NCBI GenBank assembly: GCA_942490885.1
Contig: CALNYT010000002.1
Location: 558,001-622,000 of the forward strand
Direction: 5' to 3'
DNA length: 64,000 nt
Source: Oceanirhabdus sp942490885
Lineage (GTDB): Bacteria > Bacillota > Clostridia > Clostridiales > Clostridiaceae
Shown: piece by piece, positions 8,158 through 17,318 of the stretch
Layout of the letters: the number at the start of each line of letters is the position of its first letter
Position numbering within the stretch: position 1 is the first letter of the stretch
Program-made: the position numbers and the translations under genes
The notes under the pieces: generated by a model
Database searches by the model: none
What the model was told of the DNA's origin: nothing
What the model saw: the letters and a program-made list of their open reading frames with translations, nothing else

Positions 8158-9240
8158 ATGATGATGGATAATACGTACTGGATACAGGAATGGGCAAAAG
8201 TAAGACAGGATGAGGTTGTACGATTACCTGATAACTTTGAGGTTCATGATAGCTTTTTAAAGCATATGTCAAAGGAAGAGTTCCATTCTGCATTTGAAGA
8301 AGTGTGGAATATATTTATTAATATATATGGCGATATTGCTGAATTTCCGAAAAGCTTTAGAATGCCTTTTCATAAAGTACTGGAATATAATTACTCTACT
8401 AAAGAGGCTAGAGAGTCTCGAAAAGCAGCTTATCGTCCACTTAAGCTCCTATATTATCTTTTAATTTCTGGAGATTTGCATAATGGAACCATTATTGTAG
8501 ATGTAAATGAATTCAAAGCAACAAATGATGTTAAGAACATTCCAATAATTTTTGAAAGACTTAATGACTATGGGTTATATTTTGACGGTTTAAAAAATTT
8601 CAAAATACGTAGTGAAAGTATCAATATAATATATCCTGATAATGAACAGGTTTTAACTGTGTTGAAATTAATGGCAGATAAGGCTCATAGAACAAACCTA
8701 ATTAAGGATTTTCTTTCTTGTCATTATAAATTATTTCAAGATGATATGAATACTGTGAATTATGGATATGGTGCAGATATAATCGCTGATAAAATGCATA
8801 CAAAGCAGGAGAGAGAATTTGTTTATGCTATGGATGAAATGCTTAGTGAAATGGGTTATTATGCTGGGTCTAGAGAATCCAACGAAGGGCCTGGTTATGC
8901 TTACTATAGTAAGGAAAGCCAAGTAAGAAAAAAAGGCCCTTATCATTACTTAATGTCATCGAATAAAACAAAACTCCTTTTGTATCTGCGTATTAGAAAT
9001 GCATCAAAATGTATAGAGTATTTAAAAGAGTGCCCAGACTCTGTTAAGCAAGTTTTTTTATGGGGTGATATGGGATGCTCCAATCGTATAAAAGGCACAT
9101 GTAAATATGGACAAGAGTATACAATAGATGAGAACACTTACTGGAGATGTGGATGTTACAATGCGCCTTTTTATTTTAGCCCAATTAAAGAAGATATTGC
9201 ACATTATATAAAATTAGTTGAATTAGGTATGAAAAAATAG
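8158..9240 (+). CDS. Hypothetical protein
   Basis: A soluble protein of about 360 residues with no family recognised. Near the C-terminus it has a cysteine cluster (WGDMGCSNRIKGTCKYG, then YWRCGCYNAPF) that could bind metal. The upstream frame begins with TTG at 8116, but AAAAAGG (8145-8151) with 6-nt spacing points to ATG at 8158; ATGs at 8161 and 8164 are close alternatives. A broken ORF follows directly on the same strand. Confidence 0.55.
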   Translation: MMMDNTYWIQEWAKVRQDEVVRLPDNFEVHDSFLKHMSKEEFHSAFEEVWNIFINIYGDIAEFPKSFRMPFHKVLEYNYSTKEARESRKAAYRPLKLLYYLLISGDLHNGTIIVDVNEFKATNDVKNIPIIFERLNDYGLYFDGLKNFKIRSESINIIYPDNEQVLTVLKLMADKAHRTNLIKDFLSCHYKLFQDDMNTVNYGYGADIIADKMHTKQEREFVYAMDEMLSEMGYYAGSRESNEGPGYAYYSKESQVRKKGPYHYLMSSNKTKLLLYLRIRNASKCIEYLKECPDSVKQVFLWGDMGCSNRIKGTCKYGQEYTIDENTYWRCGCYNAPFYFSPIKEDIAHYIKLVELGMKK

Positions 9241-9259
9241 AGTAAATATATCAATATGA

Positions 9260-9580
9260 AATAATTTATTAGAGAATTCAGGTGAAATATACGGTTGTAA
9301 AGTTTTAGACCCTTTTATGAATAAGCAAATTATGGCTGAACTTCTTTATAACAGCGTCAAAAGTTGGATGGATGAAGACGTAGAAAAAATTGTTAATTTT
9401 ATACTAGAAGGCTTAGAAGCTGAAAGCGCTGCTTTAGTTGGATTCAAAGGCTATGATACATATATGTGTTATTTTAAGGAAAAGATTTAATTTTATTATC
9501 CATTTAAAAATAAAGGAATAGAGTTTGCGCCTGGTGATAGCTACCATGATATTACCCCTTGGAGCAGTAAAAAAATGTGA
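9260..9580 (+). pseudogene. Decayed ORF interrupted by an in-frame TAA
   Basis: One reading frame stays open from 9260 to a TGA at 9578-9580 except for a single TAA at 9488-9490. Before the stop it reads protein-like sequence (EIYGCKVLDPF, MAELLYNSVKSWMDED, VNFILEGLEAES). After it comes FYYPFKNKGIEFAPGDSYHD. The longest ATG-started part is 9317-9490. The 5' end has no start codon with a binding site. This looks like a gene remnant; the family is not recognised. Confidence 0.5.
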
Positions 9581-9745
9581 TGTATATAGGGGGACAGATT
9601 CATGTTATATAATATTGGAGGATTAATTTGTATTATTGTAGCAATTTGGGGAGCAATTTATACTTTATATATCAAACAATTGATTCATAACATGTTTGTA
9701 TTACGCTTCAAAGAATGTATAGTTCAGTTAGGGGAGGTTATTAAA

Positions 9746-10027
9746 GTGGACAATAATATTATGAATTTAATAGGTAAATGTGGATTTTATTGCGGTAGTT
9801 GCCCAGATTATGTTCAAGGTGATTGTACTGGTTGTCGTACGGCTCATAAGAAAGGAGATTGTTATACATACGACTGTGTAGATGTACAACAAATAGATTT
9901 TTGTGGGCTTTGTGATGAATTCCCTTGCAAAGAAATTATGACAAGAGATAAGGCTACTGTTCTAGATTCAAGATGGTTACAATGGAAAGCCAGCAATAAC
10001 CCCCTTAAAAATAAACATAATAAGTAA
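9746..10027 (+). CDS. DUF3795 domain protein (cysteine-rich)
   Basis: The 93-residue protein has the cysteine-rich DUF3795 pattern: IGKCGFYCGSCPDYVQGDC, GCRTAHKKGDC, DFCGLCDEFPC. The cysteines suggest metal or Fe-S binding; no reaction is known for the family. GTG at 9746 is chosen as start because GGGGAGG (9731-9737) lies 8 nt upstream and family members begin close to this point. The 48 codons upstream in the same frame include a hydrophobic stretch but lack family similarity. Confidence 0.75.
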   Translation: MDNNIMNLIGKCGFYCGSCPDYVQGDCTGCRTAHKKGDCYTYDCVDVQQIDFCGLCDEFPCKEIMTRDKATVLDSRWLQWKASNNPLKNKHNK

Positions 10028-10299
10028 TTGTAGTTATTTCATTTTTAAAATAGATGAGGATATAAAATTCTAACATTCAAAAAAATAGTTAAGACACAAC
10101 AAAAGAGTTTAGTGTAATAAGTTAAATAATAAGGTAGAACAAAAATATCATCCCCTCATAGTGAGAGATTAAAAAAATCTGATACTATAAGGGGAGGATA
10201 TTGAAATGGTTTATCTTTAAATTACTTGATTATCAGCATTATTTTAAAAATAGCCTAATTTTTTAGTGTAATCAGAAATTGCTTTTTATATGGTAAAAG
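10028..10299. repeat. Intergenic region with a long imperfect hairpin
   Basis: The stretch 10146-10200 folds back on itself: about 21 pairs between 10146-10170 and 10176-10200, with four mismatches around a poly-A loop, including the CCCCT/AGGGG core. It lies between two convergent genes and could be a two-way transcription stop or a small palindromic element. Nothing else was seen. Confidence 0.45.
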
Positions 10300-11301
10300 C
10301 TATTGATTCAGAACTTCCTTAATCACCTCATCAGTAAACTCATCTGTAGATAAAGTCCCACCTAAATCTGGGGTTAAGTGTTTTCCTTCTCTAAAAATAT
10401 TATGAAGCGCAGTTTCTATCTTTTTAGCAGCTTCTTTTTCTCCTATATATTTTAGAAGCATTATTCCAGATAATATAGTTGCAGTTGGGTTGGATATGTT
10501 CTTGCCTGCAATATCTGGAGCTGATCCATGGACAGGCTCAAAGACTGCAATCTCATCACCTATGTTTGCTCCTGGAACAAGACCAAGACCTCCAACAAGT
10601 CCAGCGCCCATATCGGATAGAATATCTCCATATAGATTTGGTGCCACTATAACATCATAGTTATGAGGAGATTGTACAAGTTTCATGCTCATGGCATCAA
10701 CTATTATATCCTCAAACTCTATATCTTCATAATGAGAGCTGCATTCCTTAGCGCATTTTAAGAATAGACCATCAGAAAGTTTAAGTATATTAGCTTTATG
10801 GGTTGCAGTAACCTTACTCCTATTCTCATTTATGGCAAGTTCAAAAGCAAATTTGCTGATTCTATCAGAAGCTTTTTTTGTTATAATTCTGATGCTCTCA
10901 GCAGCTACGTCGCCAATGTTATGCTCAATACCTGCATATAAACCTTCTGTGTTTTCTCTTACGATAATAAAATCAACATTTGAATGAAGGGATGGTAGTC
11001 CTTCAAAAGATTTTACTGGTCTTACATTGGCATACAAGTTTAATTTTTGTCTTAATTGTACATTTACGCTTCTGAACCCTTTTCCCACAGGGGTTGTTAT
11101 TGGTCCCTTTAGAGCTATTTTATTCTTTTTTATACTATCTATTACATAGTCAGGAAGGGGAGTGCCATACTCTTCAATCACTGAAGCGCCTGCTTCTACA
11201 ACTTCCCATTGAATATCAGCACCACTTGCATCAATTATTCTTGTGGCAGAGGTTGTTACTTCAGGTCCGATTCCATCTCCAGGTATAAGTGTTATTTTCA
11301 T
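10300..11301 (-). CDS. icd: NAD-dependent isocitrate dehydrogenase (isocitrate/isopropylmalate family)
   Basis: This 333-residue beta-decarboxylating dehydrogenase oxidises isocitrate to 2-oxoglutarate and CO2 in the cytoplasm. Visible signatures are the N-terminal LIPGDGIGPEV, the substrate-binding RENTEGLYAGIEH, the catalytic Lys in THKANILKLSDG, the metal-binding APNLYGDILSDMGAGLVGGLG and the cofactor loop EPVHGSAPDIAGKNISNP. The family also includes 3-isopropylmalate and homoisocitrate dehydrogenases; the neighbours (aconitase and Re-citrate synthase) favour isocitrate. The gene starts 16 nt after the aconitase stop and is last in the operon. Confidence 0.88.
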   Translation of the reverse strand: MKITLIPGDGIGPEVTTSATRIIDASGADIQWEVVEAGASVIEEYGTPLPDYVIDSIKKNKIALKGPITTPVGKGFRSVNVQLRQKLNLYANVRPVKSFEGLPSLHSNVDFIIVRENTEGLYAGIEHNIGDVAAESIRIITKKASDRISKFAFELAINENRSKVTATHKANILKLSDGLFLKCAKECSSHYEDIEFEDIIVDAMSMKLVQSPHNYDVIVAPNLYGDILSDMGAGLVGGLGLVPGANIGDEIAVFEPVHGSAPDIAGKNISNPTATILSGIMLLKYIGEKEAAKKIETALHNIFREGKHLTPDLGGTLSTDEFTDEVIKEVLNQ

Positions 11302-11317
11302 AATTATTCCTCCTTTT

Positions 11318-13240
11318 CTATTTAGAATTCTTGATTAGATTTAAAAGACCACCTGATAAGAGCATACTCTTCTGTCTTGGACTCACATGGAGAAGTAGCT
11401 TAAAATCTCTATTCTTTGTAATATTTTTAGCTGTAATAATTGACGAATCTATCTGATTTAATAGATTATCAATTACTATCTCGTCCATAAGATCTATATG
11501 ATCATAATCATTAGGATTCTCAAAGCATAAAGGAAGAATACCATTGTTTATGAGGTTCTGTTCATGTATTCTTGCGAAAGATTTTGCAATCACTCCTTTT
11601 ATTCCTAAATAAAGTGGAGCAAGAGCGGCATGCTCACGACTTGAACCTTGTCCATAATTCGATCCTCCAATGATGAAGCCCCCACCATTTTCTAATGCTC
11701 TCTTTGGAAATTCTTCATCACAAGGAGTTAAGCAGTAATTAGAAAGATAAGGTATATTGGATCTAAAAGGAAGTAATTTCGCATTTGATGGCATTATATG
11801 ATCTGTTGTGATATTATCTTCAACCTTTATGAGTGAAGCACCTTTTAATGTATTACCAAGGATAGATGTTTTTGGTACAGGTTTAATATTAGGGCCTCTA
11901 ACTACTTCTATATCATCACCGTTCTCAGAGGGTGAAATTATAAGATTATCATTTATTCTAAATCTCTTAGGCATCGAAACATGAACATCTTTCATGAATT
12001 CCTCTGGAGTTGTTATATAACCAGTTAAGGCTGAAATGGCTGCTACTTCAGGGCTCACCAGATAAACATCAGCAGAAGTTGTTCCGCATCTTCCTTTGAA
12101 ATTTCTATTAAAAGTTCTTAAAGATACACCATCAGTATTAGGTGCTTGTCCCATACCTATACAAGGTCCACAGGCACATTCAAGTATTCTTGCTCCAGAT
12201 GATAGTAAGGAGGATAAGGCACCATTTTCAGAAAGCATGTTTAGAACCTGTCTTGAACCGGGAGATATGACAAGTGATACATCTTCCTTTATGGTCTTAC
12301 CTTTTAGAAGTTCAGCAACCTTCATAAGATCCATATATGATGAGTTAGTACAGCTCCCAATTGCTACCTGACTTACTTTTATCTTTGATAGTTCATTTAC
12401 TGGAACTATATTATCAGGGCTATGAGGGCATGCAGCAAGAGGCTTAAGTTCATCAAGAAATATGATAAGCTCTTCATCGTATTTTGCGTCTTCATCTGCT
12501 TTAATCTCGATAAAATCATCTTCTCTATCTTGTGCCTTTAAAAATTCTAAGGTTATCTCATCTGAAGGGAATATTGAGGTTGTTGCCCCAAGTTCTGCTC
12601 CCATATTTGTTATTGTGGCTCTCTCAGGAACGGTGAGATATTTTAGTCCATCCCCACAATATTCAAAGATCTTGTTTACACCACCTTTAACAGAACATCT
12701 TCTTAATACTTCTAAAATTATGTCTTTTGAAGATGAGCCTAAAGTCAGTTTCCCACGAAGGTCAACCTTTACAATGTGAGGCATGGTAATATGATATTCT
12801 CCACCAGCCATTGCAACTGCGACATCGAGCCCGCCAGCGCCTATTGCAAGCATACCGATTCCTCCAGCTGTTGGGGTGTGGCTATCTGAACCTAAAAGAG
12901 TTTCCCCTGGAACACCGAATCTTTCAAGATGAACTTGATGACAAATTCCATTGCCTGGTTTTGAAAAATATATTCCATGTTTCTTAGCAATATTCTGTAT
13001 ATAAAGATGATCATCAGCGTTCTCAGGACCAGCTTGAAGCATATTATGGTCTATATACGCTACTGATTTTTTTGTCTTCACTCTAGGGATGTCCATACTC
13101 TCAAATTGGAGATATGCCATTGTTCCAGTGGAGTCTTGTGTTAAGGTTTGATCAATTTTAAGAGATATATTACTACCACGATCAAGGTTCCCATGAACCA
13201 GATGTGCTTGAATTATCTTTTCTGCAACTGTTAACTTCAT
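11318..13240 (-). CDS. acn: Aconitate hydratase (aconitase, 640-residue type)
   Basis: It isomerises citrate to isocitrate by way of cis-aconitate, using a [4Fe-4S] cluster. Cluster ligands are seen as the Cys in IGSCTNSSYMD and the CxxC pair in ECACGPCIGMGQAPN. Other signatures are GSDSHTPTAGGIGMLAIGAG, RNFKGRCG and, in the C-terminal swivel domain, GGSNYGQGSSREHAAL. At 640 residues it fits the shorter aconitase group of anaerobes rather than the roughly 900-residue AcnA. It is second in the operon, 26 nt after the Re-citrate synthase stop. Confidence 0.92.
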   Translation of the reverse strand: MKLTVAEKIIQAHLVHGNLDRGSNISLKIDQTLTQDSTGTMAYLQFESMDIPRVKTKKSVAYIDHNMLQAGPENADDHLYIQNIAKKHGIYFSKPGNGICHQVHLERFGVPGETLLGSDSHTPTAGGIGMLAIGAGGLDVAVAMAGGEYHITMPHIVKVDLRGKLTLGSSSKDIILEVLRRCSVKGGVNKIFEYCGDGLKYLTVPERATITNMGAELGATTSIFPSDEITLEFLKAQDREDDFIEIKADEDAKYDEELIIFLDELKPLAACPHSPDNIVPVNELSKIKVSQVAIGSCTNSSYMDLMKVAELLKGKTIKEDVSLVISPGSRQVLNMLSENGALSSLLSSGARILECACGPCIGMGQAPNTDGVSLRTFNRNFKGRCGTTSADVYLVSPEVAAISALTGYITTPEEFMKDVHVSMPKRFRINDNLIISPSENGDDIEVVRGPNIKPVPKTSILGNTLKGASLIKVEDNITTDHIMPSNAKLLPFRSNIPYLSNYCLTPCDEEFPKRALENGGGFIIGGSNYGQGSSREHAALAPLYLGIKGVIAKSFARIHEQNLINNGILPLCFENPNDYDHIDLMDEIVIDNLLNQIDSSIITAKNITKNRDFKLLLHVSPRQKSMLLSGGLLNLIKNSK

Positions 13241-13266
13241 AATTTTATCCTCCTAAAAATATTGGT

Positions 13267-14652
13267 TTAAACTGCCTCAGTAGAGCCTCTGTTAATTAGA
13301 TTAGGATAATAAACGTTTATGAAGTTCCTTAGTTCATTATTCCTTATCACAGAAGTTCGTCCATTAGAATACTGTTCATCTATCCATTCTTTTATTGGTG
13401 CAATTATTGGATCTTTCTTGGAGATTTTTGAATCTCCTTCCAGTTTAAAATATGTGTTAATCCAAGCGGCTATACCAGCACATCCGGAGTATTGGTTAAC
13501 TGCAACTATAATTGGTCTGCTAAGTATCTTATCTGTATCAAAAATATTGTAAATCTCCTCATCTTTTAACAATCCGTCAGCATGAATTCCAGCTTTAGTA
13601 ACATTGAATTCACTTCCTATAAATGGAGTTCTAGAGTGAATATTATAGTCCATCTCCCTTTCAAAATAAGAGGCTATCTCTGATATAAGTTTAAGGTTAA
13701 GATTCTCACCTTTTCCTGTAAGCTGAATATAGTTTATTAGCATAGACTCAAGTGGGCAGTTACCTGTTCGCTCACCAATGCCGAATAGTGTACAGTTTAT
13801 TGAAGCACATCCATATAACCATGCTGAAGTGGAGTTGTTTACCACTGAGTAGAAGTCATTATGGCCATGCCACTCAAGAGCTGATGAAGGTATCTTTGCA
13901 TGATATCTAAGTTCATGCATTATTGCAGGTATACTTCTTGGAAGTTCAGCACCATTAAAGGGAACACCTAATCCAAGTGTATCACAGGCTCTTATCTTAA
14001 TTTGAACACCGCTATCTCTAGAAAGTTTCATGAGTTTGTTAACTAATGGAATAACGAAACCATAGAAATCTGCTCTTGTTATATCTTCAAGATGACATCT
14101 AGGGGTTATACCATGTTCTATAGCATCAGTAGCGATGGAAAGGTACATGTCCATTGCTTTTTCTCTAGTGAGTTTTAGTTTGTTAAAAATGTGATAATCA
14201 GAGCAGGACATTAAAAGGCCTGTCTCTTTAATTCCCATTTCCTTTACTAGATTTAAATCTTCCTTAACAGCACGAATCCATGCAGTGATTTGAGGATAAG
14301 CATAACCCCTGGACATACATTTACGTACTGCTTCTTTATCCTTTTCAGAGTATAAAAAAAATTCAGTCTGTTTTATGACTCCTGAACCATTATCAAGTTC
14401 ATGTAAGTAGTCATATAGTCTAACTATCTGCTCAACAGTAAAGGAGGACATAGATTGTTGACCATCTCTAAAGGTTGTATCCGTTATCCATATATCATCA
14501 GGTAGGCACATTGGATACTGAACCTGATTGAAGGTTACCTTTGGAATTTCTGAATAAGGAAAAATATCCTTATGTAGATTAGGCTCAGAGTTATTTTTTA
14601 AAGTGTAATTGTGTAGGGTTGTTTTTTGTAAAAAGTTATTAAAGTTTTTCAT
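13267..14652 (-). CDS. Re-citrate synthase (DRE-TIM metallolyase family)
   Basis: A 461-residue member of the HMGL-like/isopropylmalate-synthase superfamily. The N-terminal signature is ITDTTFRDGQQSMSSF, and the metal-binding HxH lies in LEWHGHNDFYSVVNNS. GIGERTGNCPLES and EFNVTKAGIHADGLLKDEEIYN follow. No C-terminal LeuA regulatory domain is seen. Standing first in an operon with aconitase and isocitrate dehydrogenase, it best fits the Re-face-specific citrate synthase known from Clostridium kluyveri and relatives, which condenses acetyl-CoA and oxaloacetate to citrate. Homocitrate or isopropylmalate synthase is the alternative, but no lysine or leucine genes are near. An AGGAGG site precedes the ATG. 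Confidence 0.85.
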   Translation of the reverse strand: MKNFNNFLQKTTLHNYTLKNNSEPNLHKDIFPYSEIPKVTFNQVQYPMCLPDDIWITDTTFRDGQQSMSSFTVEQIVRLYDYLHELDNGSGVIKQTEFFLYSEKDKEAVRKCMSRGYAYPQITAWIRAVKEDLNLVKEMGIKETGLLMSCSDYHIFNKLKLTREKAMDMYLSIATDAIEHGITPRCHLEDITRADFYGFVIPLVNKLMKLSRDSGVQIKIRACDTLGLGVPFNGAELPRSIPAIMHELRYHAKIPSSALEWHGHNDFYSVVNNSTSAWLYGCASINCTLFGIGERTGNCPLESMLINYIQLTGKGENLNLKLISEIASYFEREMDYNIHSRTPFIGSEFNVTKAGIHADGLLKDEEIYNIFDTDKILSRPIIVAVNQYSGCAGIAAWINTYFKLEGDSKISKKDPIIAPIKEWIDEQYSNGRTSVIRNNELRNFINVYYPNLINRGSTEAV

Positions 14653-15058
14653 TTTTACCTCCTGTTTTTATCCTTAATTTTAATAAAATATATAAATACC
14701 ACTAAAGTGTAGATGCATATTAATTGGACTTTTAATAGTTTTTCTAATTATATATTAATTCAGAATAATATGCAATGGTAATTTCTGAAGTGGCTATATA
14801 ACATGAGAGATATGCATTAATATTACTTGAAAAAGAATAAATATTAAATGGAATGGACTTTTGGTATTCTGAAAGTTATTTATAATTAAATTTCAAATAT
14901 AAAGGAGCTGAATAATTATAACGGGAGAGATAAGGGTTATCTCGTTCACTTGTATGTATATAAATGATATAATTAAAATAGTTGAATCTGAATTAATAGG
15001 AGGGGCCATGGGGAAAGATAATAAAAAAATGGAATTGGGGAGAAATGGGGGTGTAAAT
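14653..15058. promoter_or_regulatory. Divergent intergenic region between the citrate operon and a GNAT gene
   Basis: About 400 bp. A perfect 7-bp hairpin GAGATAA-GGG-TTATCTC lies at 14927-14943, with AAAGGAG upstream of it (14902-14907). No T-box, riboswitch or clear operator was recognised. The promoter of the citrate operon must be here. Confidence 0.4.
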
Positions 15059-15634
15059 ATGAATGATATTAAAATTACAAAAGCAAAGGTATCAGATTTA
15101 AAACAAATAATGGTGGTTATTAAGAAAGCTGTTGAGAATATGTATGAAGAAGGAATATATCAGTGGGATGAGTATTATCCAAATGAAGAGAGATTCACAT
15201 CGGATATTGCCAATTCAAACTTATATGTATTGAGAGAATATGAAGAAGGGTCTGTAATTGGAGTGGCTGCACTTGATGGGAATCAGGAATCAGAATATGC
15301 TATGGTTGATTGGAATTATGAAAAATCTAGTTTGGATGAGGAAGAGATTGAAACCTTAATAAGAGAAGAAGTAACTTACTCCATTGATGGTATCTTAGTT
15401 ATACATAGGTTAGCCATTGATCCTGATTATCAGGGTAAAGGATATGCAAGAAATTTTATGGAGAAACTTGAAATGGAAGCGACAAGAAGGGGAGCTAAGA
15501 TAATCAGACTAGATTGTTATAGTTGTAATGAAAAAGCAAATGGTATGTATAAAAAATTGGGATATAAATATGTTGGCGATGTTTATTTCAGACATAGAGA
15601 ATATCCATTTCATTGTTATGATAAGGAACTTTAA
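15059..15634 (+). CDS. GNAT-family N-acetyltransferase
   Basis: A GNAT-fold acyltransferase of about 190 residues. The acetyl-CoA-binding motif A is seen as VIHRLAIDPDYQGKGYARNF (the R/Q-x-x-G-x-G/A loop). Motif B, LDCYSCNEKANGMYKKLGY, follows, and an N-terminal segment ITKAKVSDLKQIMVVIKKA is typical of the family. It probably acetylates an amine or amino acid; the substrate is not readable. The frame is open from 14954. ATG at 15008 follows a strong AGGAGG with a short 4-nt spacer, while ATG at 15059 gives the usual family N-terminus. Confidence 0.8.
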   Translation: MNDIKITKAKVSDLKQIMVVIKKAVENMYEEGIYQWDEYYPNEERFTSDIANSNLYVLREYEEGSVIGVAALDGNQESEYAMVDWNYEKSSLDEEEIETLIREEVTYSIDGILVIHRLAIDPDYQGKGYARNFMEKLEMEATRRGAKIIRLDCYSCNEKANGMYKKLGYKYVGDVYFRHREYPFHCYDKEL

Positions 15635-15653
15635 TATAAATTGAGAATTGGAA

Positions 15654-15693
15654 ATTGAGAATGGAGAATGATTGAGATTTCTCTATTCTCAAT
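15654..15693. terminator. Hairpin between convergent genes, built from a repeated motif
   Basis: A 15-bp stem with one G-U pair (15654-15668 with 15679-15693) lies between convergent genes and probably ends both. It contains the motif GAGAATGATTGAKATTTCTCT, which recurs at the left end of the MITE-like element at 39.6 kb. Confidence 0.6.
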
Positions 15694-15707
15694 TATGGTT
15701 TTGTTTT

Positions 15708-17318
15708 TCATATCATGCTTGAAGTAAAAGGTAACTTAACAGTAAAGCAACTGCCTTCACCAAGGGAACTTTCAACAGAAATAGTTCCTTTATGGGTATC
15801 TACAATCCATTTTGCAATGGATAATCCAAGTCCAGTTCCGCCTTTTTCATCCCGTTTACTTCTAGATTCATCTACTCGGTAGAATCTATCAAATATATGA
15901 GGTATATCTTTAGTGGGAATGCCCATTCCAGTATCAGCAACTCTTATAATTATCTCATCTTTTTCAGAGAATGCACTTATATTTATATAACCAGTTTCAG
16001 GGGTATATTTTATACTGTTATCTACAAGTATACGAAGTGCTTGTTTTAGCAACTTAGAATCAGCGAATATAACTAAATTTTCCTCTGTATTTGATGAAAT
16101 AGTATGATTTGAATCAATGAGTTTGGTTTCTTTACATATATTTTCAATAAGGTTTGAGAGATCGAATTCTTTCTTATCAATCTTCTGAGTATGCTTGTCG
16201 GCTCTTGCTAGGAACAATAGTTTCTCAACTAAATCCTTCATGTTATCAGATTCATCTTTTATTGCAAGGATGGATTCTTCAAGAACATCTTTATCATCTT
16301 TTCCCCATCTTGAGAGGAGATTGGCATAACCTTGAATTACTGCAATTGGTGTCCTAAGTTCATGGGAAGCATCAGACACAAACTGCTTTTGTTTTTCATA
16401 TGAATCCTGAATTCTATCAAACATATTATTTACTGTTAGAGCAAGATCTTTAAGTTCATCCTGTGAACCACTTATATCTAATCGTGTATCAAGACTACTT
16501 ACATTTATCTCTTTGATAGCATTATTCATGGTATATACAGGTTGTATCATACGTTTGGTTAGCTTTGATATATACTTTGAACATGATAAGAGGAAAAGTA
16601 AGAATATTATTGATATACCTATAAGAAAATACTGTAGATATAACATCTCATTTTCTAGACTTTTTACAAAAGTTAAAGTTATTATTCGATCATCTATATT
16701 AAAATTATCTTTATATATCACATAGAAATCTGAGTTATTCAATTTGGATAAACCAAGTGAAACTTCATCTATAAAAAATAAATCATTGAGTAAAATAAAT
16801 TTTGGATTTATATCACTGCTATCTTCTTTAAGTGGAATATTTTCATGAACATTAATATTATCATCATAAGTGTTCAATATAATTTTAGTATCTTCTTCTA
16901 TGATAGCGGCTATTCCTTCGCTTTTCATATAACTTTTCATATGGTTTGACATGGATGGATTAGAGTCTTGACCATCTATAGAACTAAAATTACTTGAAAT
17001 ATATTGTGATTTTGTAACAAAATCCTGTCTTATAGTAAATAAATTAAAGCCAATAAATGCTATTATAAGAAGGAGTATTGTTCCTAAAAGTTCTCTCAAT
17101 ATTTTAAATGAACTAAAAAATGTTAATTTAAATGTTATAGAGAATCTGAATAATCTGGTAATTTTAGCTTTAAATTGTTTGAAATGGATTTTGAATCTCT
17201 TTGGGGGAGAAGAGATAAACTTAGTTATACTATCAGAGATTGAAAGTATACGTTTGTGAAGTCCTCTCATTATTTTATCAAAATTTTCTCTCTCAAGAGG
17301 ATTATTATTCTTCTTCAT
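15708..17318 (-). CDS. Sensor histidine kinase (two-component system)
   Basis: A membrane kinase of 536 residues. It has a long basic N-terminal cytoplasmic tail and TM1 around residues 78-95 (ELLGTILLLIIAFIGFNLF). An external sensor domain of about 130 residues follows, then TM2 (YFLIGISIIFLLFLLSCSKY) and a HAMP linker. The HisKA box holds the phospho-acceptor His in FVSDASHELRTPIAVIQGY. The ATPase domain shows N (VDNSIKYTPE), G1 (VADTGMGIP), F (FDRFYRVDESR) and G2 (GTGLGLSI) boxes. It overlaps the 3' end of the OmpR-type regulator gene by 14 nt, so the two are coupled. The signal is unknown. Confidence 0.9.
   Translation of the reverse strand: MKKNNNPLERENFDKIMRGLHKRILSISDSITKFISSPPKRFKIHFKQFKAKITRLFRFSITFKLTFFSSFKILRELLGTILLLIIAFIGFNLFTIRQDFVTKSQYISSNFSSIDGQDSNPSMSNHMKSYMKSEGIAAIIEEDTKIILNTYDDNINVHENIPLKEDSSDINPKFILLNDLFFIDEVSLGLSKLNNSDFYVIYKDNFNIDDRIITLTFVKSLENEMLYLQYFLIGISIIFLLFLLSCSKYISKLTKRMIQPVYTMNNAIKEINVSSLDTRLDISGSQDELKDLALTVNNMFDRIQDSYEKQKQFVSDASHELRTPIAVIQGYANLLSRWGKDDKDVLEESILAIKDESDNMKDLVEKLLFLARADKHTQKIDKKEFDLSNLIENICKETKLIDSNHTISSNTEENLVIFADSKLLKQALRILVDNSIKYTPETGYINISAFSEKDEIIIRVADTGMGIPTKDIPHIFDRFYRVDESRSKRDEKGGTGLGLSIAKWIVDTHKGTISVESSLGEGSCFTVKLPFTSSMI

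Noticed and set aside
9602..9745. Longer version of the DUF3795 gene starting at 9602
   Set aside because: The extra 48 codons lack similarity to the family, and a strong GGGGAGG site lies right before the GTG at 9746.
12096..12779. Plus-strand ORFs of 91 and 105 codons over the aconitase gene
   Set aside because: They are antisense shadows of a strongly conserved enzyme and have no binding sites or own similarity.
14653..14953. T-box or riboswitch upstream of the citrate operon
   Set aside because: No T-box bulge sequence, specifier stem or known riboswitch core could be found on the minus strand.
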